A DNA stretch of 64,000 nt from Epithemia pelagica (Eukaryota > Bacillariophyta > Bacillariophyceae > Surirellales > Surirellaceae), in assembly GCA_946965045.2 (NCBI GenBank), contig OX337233.1, positions 868,001 to 932,000 on the forward strand. The letters run 5' to 3'. The translations under genes and the position numbers were made by a program. The notes below the pieces were generated by a model. That model was not told where the DNA came from. It made no database searches and saw only the letters and a list, made by a program, of their open reading frames with translations. Of this stretch, positions 53,695 through 64,000 are shown in pieces. Each line of letters opens with the position of its first letter. Position 1 is the stretch's first letter.

Positions 53695-54637
53695 GCATCG
53701 TACCCCAAACAGGTCAAGAAGGGACCGACGGACGAACGCGGAAGAATGGATGACGCAAGACCTAGCATGAACTCAAGGTACACGTCATGGTTTGGCTGGA
53801 ATGATTCTAGAGGACACGTCAGAAGCATTGGGTCCTCCCCAGCCAACAACCGAACGAATGAATGATCACAAGTCAATGAAAAGCAGGAACACGATCGATA
53901 TCAAGGATCTGATCACCCATTGATCCGGTTGGAGTTTCTCTTTTTGCCCACCCACCCACCCGGGGATTGGCTCGGCGTACCTCTTCGGAGTGACGCCTAG
54001 CTCGTTTGCTGTTGTCAGCTTGCCTGCGGACCTTCAAAAAACTATCCTGCAGACGTTGACCCTGGCATGGCTGCCATGGGAGATACGGCAAGACACTTGT
54101 GGAGCTATTTCAGGGTGTCTTGGCTCCGTTATGGGGTTTGCACAAGGGATGGCTACGAGGTGGGAAGCACACTCGCGCACAATGGACAGAAATCTGACGG
54201 GATTCCGAGTCCCGTCAATTCTGGAACGAAACACAATGCCCGCCCTCCTTGTAAAAGGAAGGGTGGGGGGCACCGCCCCCCCAGAGTACTGGTATACGTA
54301 ACTGTATTGTAATATGAGAGTCAGTGAGAGAGGTCGTTATTCTTAACGCCATTCGTAAAGAACGGGTTTTAAGCTTATCGGAATAGTATATAGCTGTCTC
54401 CCATAAATTTTATCGGAAACAGCCAGCTGCTCGCATAAGTTGTCTCCCTTAAGACCGCCTTAAAAGAGTGTGTTTTAACCTTAAAACACAGGTCTCATTT
54501 TTTCGGCAATCATCACAGCGAAGGTCATCTATCCATGTCTCGAATGGTACAAGCAACATATCATTGAATTGTCAAAGCAATCCCCACCATGTCGATGGTA
54601 AGTTTGTCTCTACTATGGTACTCATATAATGCTGCTT

Positions 54638-57600
54638 TTACAATTCATGGATTTCTGTTGTTTCATTGTTCTCACCACTGTTGTTATCACTCTCGTCTTC
54701 TTCTTCCATAGAGACTGATGATGCAACCTGTCGTCTCTTCCTTGTAAACTCCGGAGACAGGCCGTGTTTCTCTCGCAACTCCATCACAAGAGGGTGATTT
54801 TTCTTGGTTGTGTACTTGTATCTGGAGTTGATCCCCGCTTCCGCCGGACGGCACATGAATATCTCCTTACCGTGAACCGAATGCAAAATCTCAAAGCACG
54901 TATGGTCTGCAAATTGAGGCATCTTATGGATCTTCCATCCATTTTCTCGTTCATCCTTACAATTCACTAAATGCGCGACAATACCACATTTGGCACATTG
55001 GCCAATATTCGAGAAAAGTCCTTTCATTCCCAATTCCTTCCGTTTCCACCGAAACTCCAATGAACAAACGACACAAGGAACCTTTTTATTGCACTCCAAA
55101 GGGATGGGGTAGTGACCATCTTCACAAGTTGGTCGTGTGTTTTGTTGGGTCCGCCGTGCCAAAGCATCAATCTCCTCGGTATCCACATAACTACACATTG
55201 CTTGGGCTACACACGTGTAGAAAGCATGCCTCGTAAGTTTTGTACGCCTGGACCGAAGTCGTTCCCCGGCGGAGAGATTCCAAGCGATGAATGCATTCAA
55301 GAGCATAATGTCCATGATGCCCAGACCAGTTTTCTTGTACCACTTCTTAAAATGTCCATGAGTGGCAAAACCGCCCATCTGGCACCGCATTTGGTCACCA
55401 TGGTCAATCCCCCCCATGTTGTCTTGGTACCGTATCAAGGGCTGGGGGCACGGAAACTCTATCTTGATTGGACCGACCTGCCGTTTGATCTTCCCCGTCC
55501 CAACATTCTCATAGCTCGTGACAAAATTGACACATTTTGAGTCAACCCACTGTCCAATTACAATGCCATTCACTTCGTCATGTCCCAATTTCATGGTTCC
55601 ACGGTTTGTCTTTGTTTTCTTCAAATCCATGAGAACTTTGCTCCATCCCACACGGTTGACGCGCACAGTCCCAGTAGCTAGGACGTTGAGACGGTCTCGT
55701 AGAATTACCATTAGCTGCGGTGCAGCATACCTGTTATCCAACAATAAATGTCTGAATCCTCTTGTTTCCTTGTTGAGTTCAAGAGCATAGCAGGCGTTGA
55801 CGACTGCCTTCATTGTTGTTGGAAGTTGCTTAGCCTCCTCGCGAATGTACGAATTCGTAGCATTCTTACCCTGATAGACGTCCATGTGTAAAATAGCGTA
55901 GCTAGTGGACGACGCAAGAATGAAAAAGTCCACCCGAAACTTTGCCGGTTTGTCCTTGTTATACTGTCGGACCGGGCAGTACCTTGACCGGCAACCAATA
56001 CCACCTTCATCGAAAGCAAGATCCTGTGGGATCAGAAAGGATCTCTTTGAAGCTGCGTTTACAGCCTGGATAAGTTTTCGGAGTTGGAAGCACTTGTCAC
56101 CTCCTCGTCCCGCCTCTTTCGACTCTGGGTGGAAAGCTCCTCTGATTTGACGGAACCGAGCAAGACGCATGTACCTTGTCGCCCAACCAGCACTATCCAG
56201 GATCTCCACTGATGGAATGGCAGTTCCAAGACTGTACATTGTGTTGCTTGGCTGAAAGTACGCTGCATACCCGCCACTGTCGAGTGGTCGTAAAGACATC
56301 ATGAGAATGATCCCAAGAAAACGGGTCATTTCTTGTAATGTGACGTCCTGCCACTTCTGAGAGTGGAAATATCCTCGGCGACCCATAAGATTGGGTCGAA
56401 TCTTCTTGTGGAAATATTTGTTTGTAGCCGCTACCATGCCCGATATGATGGATTTGGACAATCCTCCAACGACACAGAGACAATCAAAGGGTGTTTGAAA
56501 CTCATCCGCAACCCCTACCTTCAGACCATCGCCACCGCGGAACATGGAGCGGTGATGGTTTTCTTGGCCGACCCACGAGAAAGGTCTGTCAGATGCCTCT
56601 ATGTTTTTGTAGTGGAAGTGTAAATTGTCGATCAAAACCTTCAAATTTGTTGAATTGTTGGGATCTTCATCAATGTTGGACGCTGTAGAAGTATCGTCCT
56701 CTTCGTTGTTGATGTCCCCATCCTCTTCTTCATTGTCCTCGTAGTCGTCGAGTGGATCGATATTACGGTGAACAGTGTCATTCACGTCCAGATCATAGCC
56801 ACCATTGTTATCTTCGTCCGAGGAATAGTCGTTGTCATCCTCAGATTCTTCGGCTGTACTGTTGTTTTGATGCTGCTGTCTTGTCGTGACCATCGAGGCA
56901 CCGGTACTTGTGCTTCCAAAAAGACGTGTTGCAACTTGGTTGATTGGAGTATCGTTGTTCTCTCCATTTTCAAGAGGGGACGGAGAGGGTCCTCCTTCTG
57001 GTGCAGTCATGAGAGTTGCACGTCCCTGTGCACGCTCTTGAGTTGATGGTGGATTGGACAATGAACTTGCATGGCGGCGGGGAGAACGTCGAAGACTGGC
57101 GTCCGCAATGTCCCTGATCGCTGCTCTTCTCTGTGCTCGTTCAGCGGTCGAAGGAGGAGGTTGCTCTGCTCCTCTACGTTGGCTTTGTGAACGTGATGCA
57201 GTATTGTTATTGTTGGTTGGATTGTTGTTGTTGGTCGGATTGTTGTTGTTGGTTGGATTGTCGTTGTTGGCCGTACTATTAGTCGGAATGTTATTGAAAG
57301 TTGGAGGGTCCAGGTGAGGAACGTACACTTCAATGAAGTGACGAAGCTTCTGCTTCACAGATTGTGTTGAGACAAACCGTGTCTTGATCCAGGTTTGTGG
57401 GATGTTTAGGTTGGAAATTTGAAGGTTGTCCCACACAATTGCATACACATTTCCATTCTTCTTTGACGGACATTCAACAATTCGGCCAAGAAGACGAAGG
57501 GGGCGGTCAGTAAGATTCGGTCGAAACCGACGGCGAAATTCTTCGTAGAAGTTGGGGTGAATCCAGAAATCATCGTGAGCCACAAAAGACCGTTTCGAGT

Positions 57601-57925
57601 AGCTGAATCGGGAACGCTGCTTGAGAGGATGTTGCAGTGGTAATTGCGTCTCGGTCTGTGTTTCCTGTGTTATTGGATCGATGGTTGGATTGGTTTCTGG
57701 TGGATTCACAGTAGCTTGTGCTACCGCTGTATGGTCGACAGCTTCTTGGTGTCCATCAGCACGAGGTTGCGGGAAATGTGGATCGGTATGTTGGTCAGAA
57801 TCTGGATAGGTATGGGCTTGAGGTGCGACAGGTTGATCAGCATCTTCATCGAGGAGTGACTGTGACGAATTCGGCTGTGAGGACTCGTGATCGTCGTTCT
57901 CCGTAGGTACAACTGCAGACGACAT
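54638..57925 (-). CDS. PiggyBac transposase (DDE_Tnp_1_7 family)
   Basis: ATG at 57925, 1095 residues, single exon, undamaged. The N-terminal 430 residues are Gln/Asn/acidic-rich and include (N)PTNNN repeats (near 57190-57260 on the plus strand). The DDE core follows: D in LAFDEGGIGCRSRY (about residue 636), D in FRHLLLDNRYAAPQ (about 730), and the later acidic motif DNMGGIDHGDQM (about 838). The C-terminal Cys-rich cross-brace finger CVVCSLEF, then CAKCGIVAHLVNC, is typical of piggyBac transposases for end recognition. It excises and inserts at TTAA. It is longer than insect transposases (about 600 residues), mainly because of the disordered N-terminus. Confidence 0.93.
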   Translation of the reverse strand: MSSAVVPTENDDHESSQPNSSQSLLDEDADQPVAPQAHTYPDSDQHTDPHFPQPRADGHQEAVDHTAVAQATVNPPETNPTIDPITQETQTETQLPLQHPLKQRSRFSYSKRSFVAHDDFWIHPNFYEEFRRRFRPNLTDRPLRLLGRIVECPSKKNGNVYAIVWDNLQISNLNIPQTWIKTRFVSTQSVKQKLRHFIEVYVPHLDPPTFNNIPTNSTANNDNPTNNNNPTNNNNPTNNNNTASRSQSQRRGAEQPPPSTAERAQRRAAIRDIADASLRRSPRRHASSLSNPPSTQERAQGRATLMTAPEGGPSPSPLENGENNDTPINQVATRLFGSTSTGASMVTTRQQHQNNSTAEESEDDNDYSSDEDNNGGYDLDVNDTVHRNIDPLDDYEDNEEEDGDINNEEDDTSTASNIDEDPNNSTNLKVLIDNLHFHYKNIEASDRPFSWVGQENHHRSMFRGGDGLKVGVADEFQTPFDCLCVVGGLSKSIISGMVAATNKYFHKKIRPNLMGRRGYFHSQKWQDVTLQEMTRFLGIILMMSLRPLDSGGYAAYFQPSNTMYSLGTAIPSVEILDSAGWATRYMRLARFRQIRGAFHPESKEAGRGGDKCFQLRKLIQAVNAASKRSFLIPQDLAFDEGGIGCRSRYCPVRQYNKDKPAKFRVDFFILASSTSYAILHMDVYQGKNATNSYIREEAKQLPTTMKAVVNACYALELNKETRGFRHLLLDNRYAAPQLMVILRDRLNVLATGTVRVNRVGWSKVLMDLKKTKTNRGTMKLGHDEVNGIVIGQWVDSKCVNFVTSYENVGTGKIKRQVGPIKIEFPCPQPLIRYQDNMGGIDHGDQMRCQMGGFATHGHFKKWYKKTGLGIMDIMLLNAFIAWNLSAGERLRSRRTKLTRHAFYTCVAQAMCSYVDTEEIDALARRTQQNTRPTCEDGHYPIPLECNKKVPCVVCSLEFRWKRKELGMKGLFSNIGQCAKCGIVAHLVNCKDERENGWKIHKMPQFADHTCFEILHSVHGKEIFMCRPAEAGINSRYKYTTKKNHPLVMELREKHGLSPEFTRKRRQVASSVSMEEEDESDNNSGENNETTEIHEL

Positions 57926-58226
57926 TGCCTTTCGTGGACGTCTTCTTCACTATGTTGATCGACAGAATGGAGAGTCTTGCAACGATCGGCTGAGAGGGTA
58001 TGAATATAGAAGGGTCCAAAGTTGGGCCTTGGGCGAAGGATGATCGAAATGAACAAAAATGAGGAAAATCGCCAATTTTTCAAAGCGAAATATCACGCTA
58101 ATGACTGTGTATTTACTGTAGACTATCATATATGAAGTTGTTCAGAATTTCAAGATCTTTCCAACGATGAAGTCAGATTTGACAGAATTTGGTTTTGGAC
58201 GAAGTTAATGAAAGTCAAAGTTAAGG

Positions 58227-58276
58227 GAGCAGTGCATAGCTGTCTCCCATATATGGGAGACAGCTATACACTGCTC
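58227..58276. repeat. 50-bp palindrome at piggyBac end
   Basis: GAGCAGTGCATAGCTGTCTC, then CCATATATGG, then the inverse, with one mismatch. It ends 14 bp before the transposon terminus. Half of it (TATAGCTGTCTCCCATA) is also found near the other end at about 54389. It may be a transposase binding site. Confidence 0.8.
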
Positions 58277-58347
58277 GCTTACGATTGGCGTTAAGTGGAG
58301 TGAATACGGCCAAGACAGGAAGGATGACAAGTAAGGAAGAAGTACCG

Positions 58348-58865
58348 GGTGGGATCGAATCCTCTTTTGAAGTAGATTCAAATGATAGTCATAAGACTGG
58401 TCAACTCAAAGTACTTCTAGAGTTACAGTTCCAAACAGGTCGCATTTCGGCTTTAAGACTTAACGGTAGATGCGTTGAGCACTACACATTGGTCCTATAT
58501 AAATTTGAGCGGAAAGATTCAGCGCATGGTTCGCTGGATGTGTAATCACCGGTACCTGTGTTCCACACCATGACAAATATCGGACTCATTTCCCATGTTG
58601 ACTCATTCTCATCGATGCTATGTGCTACCTCGTGTATCTACCCATGGTGTCGTTTTCAGTTAATACTCCAGGCAAAAGCTCTCCAAGTCTGATACTCATT
58701 CTCGTGTCAGCGTTCGATCACTTTACAACATCTCTCGTCACGAAAACCATCGGATCCAACTCTCTCTATGCTATATCGAGTCCAGATTTGGACTTCAATC
58801 AGAACTAATAGGTACCTCAATGCGCGACGCCACGCGAATGCGCAAAAACGGTACGGGGATTCCTA
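58348..58865. other. Spacer, nothing recognised
   Basis: The right flank of the Crypton-like pair. Short frames only. The duplicated permease block starts at about 58866. Confidence 0.45.
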
Positions 58866-61800
58866 TTTGAACTGAGGCACAAAAGCCACTTTATCACCTC
58901 GGTAGAGGCAAACCAAAACCGTGTCTTTGACTTACTAATCCAATGCTAATATCGTTATTCAAAAAGACTACGCGTCAGAACGATTCGTTCGAATGGTGGT
59001 TGCCATGGCTTGGTCTTTGCCACCATCCGACTCGGACGACGATGACGACAAGGATACTGCAGCAGCATTCTCCGGACCCACCAGGGACAAGACAACAGGT
59101 AACAGAATCAAACCATGACCCACACCTAAGGTCACCAAGCCCACAAAGGCAATGAAAATCGTATAAAAGATGGTACTTGTCGAAAAGGCCAATGGTAAGG
59201 TTCCCATAAAGGTCGAAATACCACCAATCAACACCGATGCACCCATGGTCCTCAACATTTCCGCAACCTTTTCTTCACGGTTGCCCGATAACTCATAGTA
59301 TCGCAACAATACGTGCAAAATAAAGTCAACCAACAAACCAATCGACATGACCAAGGCAATGTAACTCACGGCATTCACGTGAACACCCGCCCATTGCATC
59401 ACACCCAACAAATCAATATACAACAAACAAATCATGGGAAGGACAAACAAGGCTCCCGTCCAATGGGGAACAAACACCAGAGCGACAGCTGTCACGGCAA
59501 CCACTCCCAAGACGGTCGTCAAAATGAGCTCGTCCACTGACACGGCATAAAACTCCCAAATATCATAAATACCATCATATGAAAAGAACCTCCAATCGGA
59601 CTGACCGGCATTGATGGGTTGACGGGATGTCACGGATCGCTGATCTTTCAATGTGTCAATTTGATCGTTCACATCTTCAATGTTCACATTGTCCATTTGA
59701 AGTTCCACACGAGACGCAATAATGTGACCACTTGTCTCATTTCGCACAATATGATCGGCGTACAAGTCAAAGTACACCAGATCGGACAAAAATGCATCCA
59801 GTTGTTGCGGAAAGTCAAGTGTCGACAAGGTACCACTTTCATCTTGTGCCACAAAGGTTTTAAAGTCACGGAGCCAAAAGAATTCTGGTTGCTCCTCAAT
59901 GGCATCAATCGTCACAAGATCATTCACATAGTCTTCCATTTGTTGTTGAATATCCTCTCGGGACTGATCCACAAAACGAAAGTACGCATAGGGGGCCACC
60001 GTACTTCGAGCGGTATATTCGTCCAAGGAATCCAAAAAATCAGTCACATAGGAATCATCTGGCATCACGTCCGAAAACTCAAACTCTTGCGTCAAATTGG
60101 ATGCACTGAACGAGCACACAATGGCTAATGCAACAAACGAGACAAGAACCACAACCTTGACGATAGGGTTCATCAAAAACTTGGCATACCGGACCATAAA
60201 TGCGTCCACAAAAGTGCCAGTGTGCTTGGATGAACTTGTTGTTGTTGTTGCCTGGTTTGGCGCAGTTCTGGTCTCTTCGTCTTGTTGCTGTTCTTCTTCG
60301 TCATGATTATCGTTTCCTGGTTTGGCCGTGATGCAAGTGCAGCAATCACGACGTCCCTCTTGGATGCGACGAGCATCCAGCACGAGGCAACCAACGAAAA
60401 AGGTCAATTGGTAAATATAGATAAAGATAATTGTGGGAAAGGCATACAAACACAACCAATACACGGCCGGAATGCTAGACAAACAACCGAGGCCAAAGGC
60501 CAACACCGAGGTCAAGGTTGTCAAGGTAATGGAAAGACCGGCTTCTTCCATGGTCTCCTCAATTCGTTCCGTAATCTCCTTGTCTTCACTGGTTCGGGAA
60601 AAGGCTCCATACACAATAAAGGCATCATCCAAACCAATACCAAAAATGACAAAGGGAAGAATCTGAGTCATGGAAGTAAAGCTCACGCCGATTATGAACA
60701 AGAGACCAAATCCAGAAAAGAGACTGAGCAAGACCGAAATGACTGCGGAAAAGCCCAACAAACTTTGCGACCGAACCTTGTCCCTTTTCCAAAACACCAA
60801 GGCTGTGAAAATCGACATGACCACAAAGACAATGGGAATCAAGGGAATATCTCGCACAATGGCACGTTCAAATCTGTTGTAAAAGCACAAAGAGAAACAT
60901 CATGAGCATCAGAGAACCAGATAACATGTTTTATAACTTGCAGCATTGATATAAAACATCGCACGTACTCATCGCCAAAAGACCGTTCGGCCAACACTTC
61001 AAGATGCAAATTGTTGCCCTGGATTGCCTCGAGAGCATCACTCAAGTCATGAATGGCATCCAAGGCATCCTCTTCAAAGTCTTCCACCTCTTCCTCATCG
61101 GTACCCGGCAAGGCAAACGTGATGGTATACGACTGGGCCGACACCAAGGTACCATCAGAACTACGCTCTGGTTTGCCAAAGACTCCATTTTCCGAAACTG
61201 GACTGCCATCGGGAAAGGTCAGGGCCGACATGGCTTCAATGGCTTCTTGATCCGAACCAATTTGGTCTTCAAAAATGGCGGTTGTCAAGTTCCAAAAGTT
61301 GACCACACCATCAATCTCACACGTTGTCTCACCGGTAGTAGGATTGATGTAGGTGCTCTGGGCACAAATACGATCGTACCCCCGAACACCTCGCACGGTA
61401 TCCAAGGCTTCAAAGACATGATTCAACTGAGATTGACCCAAGACATTGGCACCATTGGCATGAAAAAAGAGAATAAAATCACGCGATTCCACTGGAAAGC
61501 CTGGTTTGGACTCTTCAATCCAATCACTATGCTTGACCGGTTTCGAGTTGGCGGGTGTCCACAACTTGTCTTCGTCCACATCCAAGGTGAAATTGGTAAA
61601 CAAACCCACGACCAAGAGCATCAAGGATAAACACGTGACGGCGAGAATGGTGCGTTTGGGGTTGCGAGCAGCAATTTGCGTCACACGCTGCAAGGAGGCC
61701 ACAATGGGAGCATGGAGGAACAAGATGCCACGCGTCCACTTGTCGGACAGAGTGTCAGACTGGAGCGTGTCGTTCTCACGAGAGTCTGCAGTACAACGAG

Positions 61801-62696
61801 AATGGCCGTTAGTATATTCCAGGTTCAGTGTTGACCCTTGCAATACATCACCATGTTTCAACGTACCTTGTTCATTGGAGGTGTGGCTGTCATCAGCCGG
61901 CGTAACATTATCGTCCAAGACAACCGATTCCATCTTGGAAGGCGCCATGTTGGCAGTTTCGTTTTCCTTTTCAAATTCAAGGCTCATCTTGGTTGAGTTC
62001 TTTGTTTGCTGAATCGGTTTTGATTCGACTGGAAGCTTGTTTAATGAGCTCTGGTTGGATCCTTGACACGATACATAACTTTTTCGTTGGCGGCATTGGA
62101 GAGGAAGATGACGAGGATGATGTAAGATATAGAAACTAGTTGGGGAATGATCCTGTTGCTTCCCAATTCGTTGGTGGGAATCAATTTCAAAGTCCATGGA
62201 GTGTTCTCGTGTGATCATCCTGTGGACAGATGATGGGTCTGTCTTCTTGTCTGCATGATGGTTGTCTCTTGTCACAACGAGCGACAAGGATGCTCTCGGT
62301 TTATTCCTAGGAATCCATAGGATGCAAGTCATGAGAGGTTGCCTCTCTGCCAAGAAGAACCGCGATGCAAGGACGATCACTTGTCGAAGGATCCGGAATG
62401 TTCTTGCTATTGACGTAGGCTGTGACCCTACTTGTACGGTCGGTATTGGTAGAGGCAGAGGTGATGGTGGTATGCTTCCTTTCAATCCACACACTCCGCC
62501 AACATTGGAACAAGGAGGAAGCACACCACAAAATGAGAGATGTCGAACAACGTAATCGGTTGTCCCCCAAACTTCCGGACGAGCATGCGGGCTGGCGCGC
62601 CATGCCTTTTGAACTATAATTGAAAGTGTACTGATCAGAACTCAAACGTCGGCCAACCACACGGCTCCCTCTCCGCATTCTAACTCTCTCCTCTAT
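58866..62696. repeat. Segmental duplication block, copy 2
   Basis: Counterpart of 37742-41522 in the same orientation, 21.1 kb apart. The gene, both introns and several hundred bases on the 5' side are conserved. Short extra stretches in the 5' flank (for example after GACCCTACTTGTACGGTC) distinguish it. Confidence 0.85.
58968..61987 (-). CDS. Patched/NPC1-like RND permease with sterol-sensing domain, copy 2
   Basis: Three exons: 61987-61867, 61785-60969, 60873-58968. Introns of 81 and 95 bp at the same places as in copy 1. 947 residues, start MSLEFEKENETANMAPSKME. The protein is nearly the same as copy 1. Most differences are in the Gln/Glu/Thr-rich loop after the first bundle (EEEQQQDEETRTAP) and in isolated positions such as YDLYADHIV-adjacent residues. 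Sterol-sensing signatures (GIGLDDAFIVYGA; SIGLLVDFILH) are unchanged. Here the first intron happens to be open in frame, which could mislead gene prediction into extending the start far upstream. Copy 1 has a stop there. Confidence 0.88.
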
Positions 62697-62765
62697 TGTA
62701 TTAGTATTACCCCTCTATGTCTATGACGCATCGTCATACTCCTAACTCATAACCCCTTTTCGGGT
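61988..62765. other. Upstream region of permease copy 2 / 3' flank of the last gene
   Basis: Conserved with 40870-41522, so it probably contains the promoter. The last 70 bases before 62766 are T/C-rich and may form the 3' UTR of the gene on the right. No further gene recognised. Confidence 0.45.
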
Positions 62766-63953
62766 TCATTTCTTGCCCTTCATCTCCTTTTCTCGTTTCT
62801 TCAACCAAGCCTTTTTTCGATTCATGAAGTTGCCTTGTTTGTGAAATCCCTTTGGCAACTGGAACGCAATGGCGAGAAGAGGGAAGATATCATGTGACGT
62901 GCAAACTTCCAAAGATCCGGCGGATGCTTTCTCTTCCAACATTGTTTGCATGGTTTGTTGAAGGGAGATCGTGTTGGGCATCATGAGCTTTCCCACAGTA
63001 TCGGCTTCATCCTTGGAAAAGTAATAAGGTGTCATGAAAGGCGTGACCCCATCTTCCCAGGGGATCGTGAGGCGCTCCTGGGCAGTTGCAAAGTCTAACA
63101 GATCCGAGGCCCAGAAAAGAATTTTCTCCCAAAGTGCGTTGTCTGCTTTCATGTCTTCTAGGCTCGCTTCCCGAAGAGTTGATGACAAGAGGTAGTCTCG
63201 AAATTGGGGTCGGAATTTTCCAGAATGCTGTAAAAACAATGCCGTCCAAACATGCTGTTTGAAAATAAAGCTGAGCTGTCGTCCACCTTTACATGTGACC
63301 CGCTTCAACTCCAGATTGAAAATATTTCTTCCTGCTTCCGTTTCGGTACGGACGAAATTTTCCAATGATTCCAAGCTCATGCAAAGAACATCACCTTCCC
63401 TGTGGCGCTTGGGGAAGAAAACCGCAATAGGATCTTCAATTTCCTGTACGTCTTGAAAGGTGAAAGGGTCCATGTCATTGATGCATGACTCGAAATCAAT
63501 TGTTGCCTCGCTTGTTCGAGAGATTGTGGAAAACGATTGGCTAAGACCGACATCTTGGTCCGTTCCGTTGCTGTCTTTTGAGGGAGAATTGTCCGGAGAA
63601 GTGTTTGGAGAAGACTGATCCGCCTTTCGGAATTCAACCTTGGTCACGCCGTAGCCTTCAAAGAGATCTTTCAAGCGATCGTAAAAGGTTGGGATAGTTA
63701 GGTGGACCTCGATCCAGGTTTCCGTGTCGGTGAAGAACAGCCAACAGCGCACACCTTCCATGGGAGGATGAGAACAAGCGGACATTTCCACCAAGCATTG
63801 GTACAGCTGCGCCGGGCTCTCTGCTTCAGTGGGCTCAAAGTGTTGGCCAAACAGCTTTCCCTCGAACGTCTTCATTTCTTTCCTTTTGTTGGGGGTCTTT
63901 TGTTGTGGTTGATGCTTTGTTTGTTTGCTTTTTTTGTTACTTGATGGTTTCAT
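62766..63953 (-). CDS. Conserved-looking protein of unknown function
   Basis: ATG at 63953, 395 residues, single exon, intact. The first 25 residues are Lys/Gln-rich (KKSKQTKHQPQQKTPNKRKE). A compact region follows with GVRCWLFFTDTETWIEVHL and FEGYGVTKVEFRKA, then a Ser/Asp-rich linker (SSPNTSPDNSPSKDSNGTDQ). A mainly helical C-terminal half follows (VTCKGGRQLSFIFKQHVWTA; NALWEKILFWASDLLDFATA). It ends in a basic tail, WLKKREKEMKGKK, which may be a nuclear or nucleolar signal. No signal peptide or membrane helix. I do not recognise a family. Balanced composition and lack of breaks support a real gene. Confidence 0.8.
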   Translation of the reverse strand: MKPSSNKKSKQTKHQPQQKTPNKRKEMKTFEGKLFGQHFEPTEAESPAQLYQCLVEMSACSHPPMEGVRCWLFFTDTETWIEVHLTIPTFYDRLKDLFEGYGVTKVEFRKADQSSPNTSPDNSPSKDSNGTDQDVGLSQSFSTISRTSEATIDFESCINDMDPFTFQDVQEIEDPIAVFFPKRHREGDVLCMSLESLENFVRTETEAGRNIFNLELKRVTCKGGRQLSFIFKQHVWTALFLQHSGKFRPQFRDYLLSSTLREASLEDMKADNALWEKILFWASDLLDFATAQERLTIPWEDGVTPFMTPYYFSKDEADTVGKLMMPNTISLQQTMQTMLEEKASAGSLEVCTSHDIFPLLAIAFQLPKGFHKQGNFMNRKKAWLKKREKEMKGKK

Positions 63954-64000
63954 GCACGGTGATGGTGTAAAAAACTCTTCTCCACGTTTCGATGGTGTAA

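Larger units (their letters stand above)
54347..58290 (-). mobile_element. Intact piggyBac element
   Basis: 3,944 bp between two TTAA copies (54343-54346 and 58291-58294). The inverted ends are CGCCATTCGTAAAGAACGG and, at the other side, CGCCAATCGTAAGCGAGC. A subterminal string TATAGCTGTCTCCCATA occurs near both ends in inverted orientation. TTAA duplication is specific to piggyBac. The neighbouring full YR copy has the undisturbed site CGTTATTCTTAAGTGGAG (TTAA 53639-53642), a natural empty-site control. One transposase gene on the minus strand is intact, so the element may be recently active. Confidence 0.92.
53695..58347 (+). mobile_element. Recombinase-less deletion derivative, split by piggyBac
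   Basis: 53695-53945 repeats 51581-51831. A (CCCA)n-like junction (GCCCACCCACCCACCCGG) then replaces about 1.4 kb including the recombinase gene. 53964-54346 repeats 53260-53642 with very few differences (for example GGCTTGGCG against GGCTCGGCG). The last 52 bases, from GTGGAGTGAATACGG, lie at 58295-58346 beyond the piggyBac element. Without the insertion it is about 0.7 kb. It keeps both ends, so a recombinase made by the full copy could move it. Confidence 0.8.

Noticed and set aside
60839-62524. Permease copy 2 starting far upstream at about 62524
   Set aside because: That frame runs through the first intron and the 5' flank. Copy 1 has a stop in the same intron, and both copies share the ATG at MSLEFEKENE.
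1-64000. tRNA, rRNA or other structured RNA genes
   Set aside because: I scanned for the conserved tRNA arms and rRNA landmarks by eye and found none. A covariance-model search would be needed to exclude them.

Overview
The window looks like nuclear DNA from a stramenopile alga, most likely a pennate diatom. This is an inference. It rests on short GT-AG introns of 65-95 bp, diatom-type Copia RNase H remnants, a secreted von Willebrand D-domain gene, Patched/NPC1-like sterol-sensing permeases, and dense, varied transposons. No species can be assigned from the sequence alone.

Layout. 1-1008 holds the 3' part of a low-complexity gene with repeated R-R-x-S motifs. 1.5-7.2 kb is a nest of Mutator-like (MULE) elements. 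Two are short non-autonomous elements with long terminal inverted repeats and 9-10 bp target duplications. A third, 4099-6238, is a Pack-MULE-like element carrying a broken ubiquitin-specific protease gene. 9.1-18.3 kb is a large decayed DIRS-like retroelement (gag-like with a CCCH finger, reverse transcriptase, RNase H, tyrosine recombinase) with a convergent antisense coiled-coil plus KOW-like frame. 18.6-20.1 kb contains 96-bp near-perfect palindromes around a Copia remnant. 20764-24280 is an intact six-exon secreted protein with two VWD domains.

25.6-50.9 kb is a scrambled segmental-duplication cluster. It contains four copies of a 2-oxoglutarate/Fe(II) oxygenase gene. Two are intact; two share one frameshift. 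One intact CAT-type cationic amino-acid transporter sits among four CAT fragments. There are also DENN and MYG1 fragments and repeated remnants of an unknown membrane-protein-like gene tail-to-tail with the oxygenases. A Patched-like permease (37847-40869) is in this cluster and recurs at 58968-61987 within a duplicated block of about 3.8 kb.

51.6-58.35 kb is a nested transposon. A Crypton-like tyrosine-recombinase element is followed head-to-tail by a derivative that has lost the recombinase. That derivative is interrupted by an intact 3.9-kb piggyBac element with TTAA duplications. The neighbouring copy preserves the empty insertion site. The window ends with an intact gene of unknown function (62766-63953, minus strand).

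The genes do not form a common pathway. The main story is genome architecture: gene capture, internal deletion, nested insertion and segmental duplication with partial pseudogenisation.
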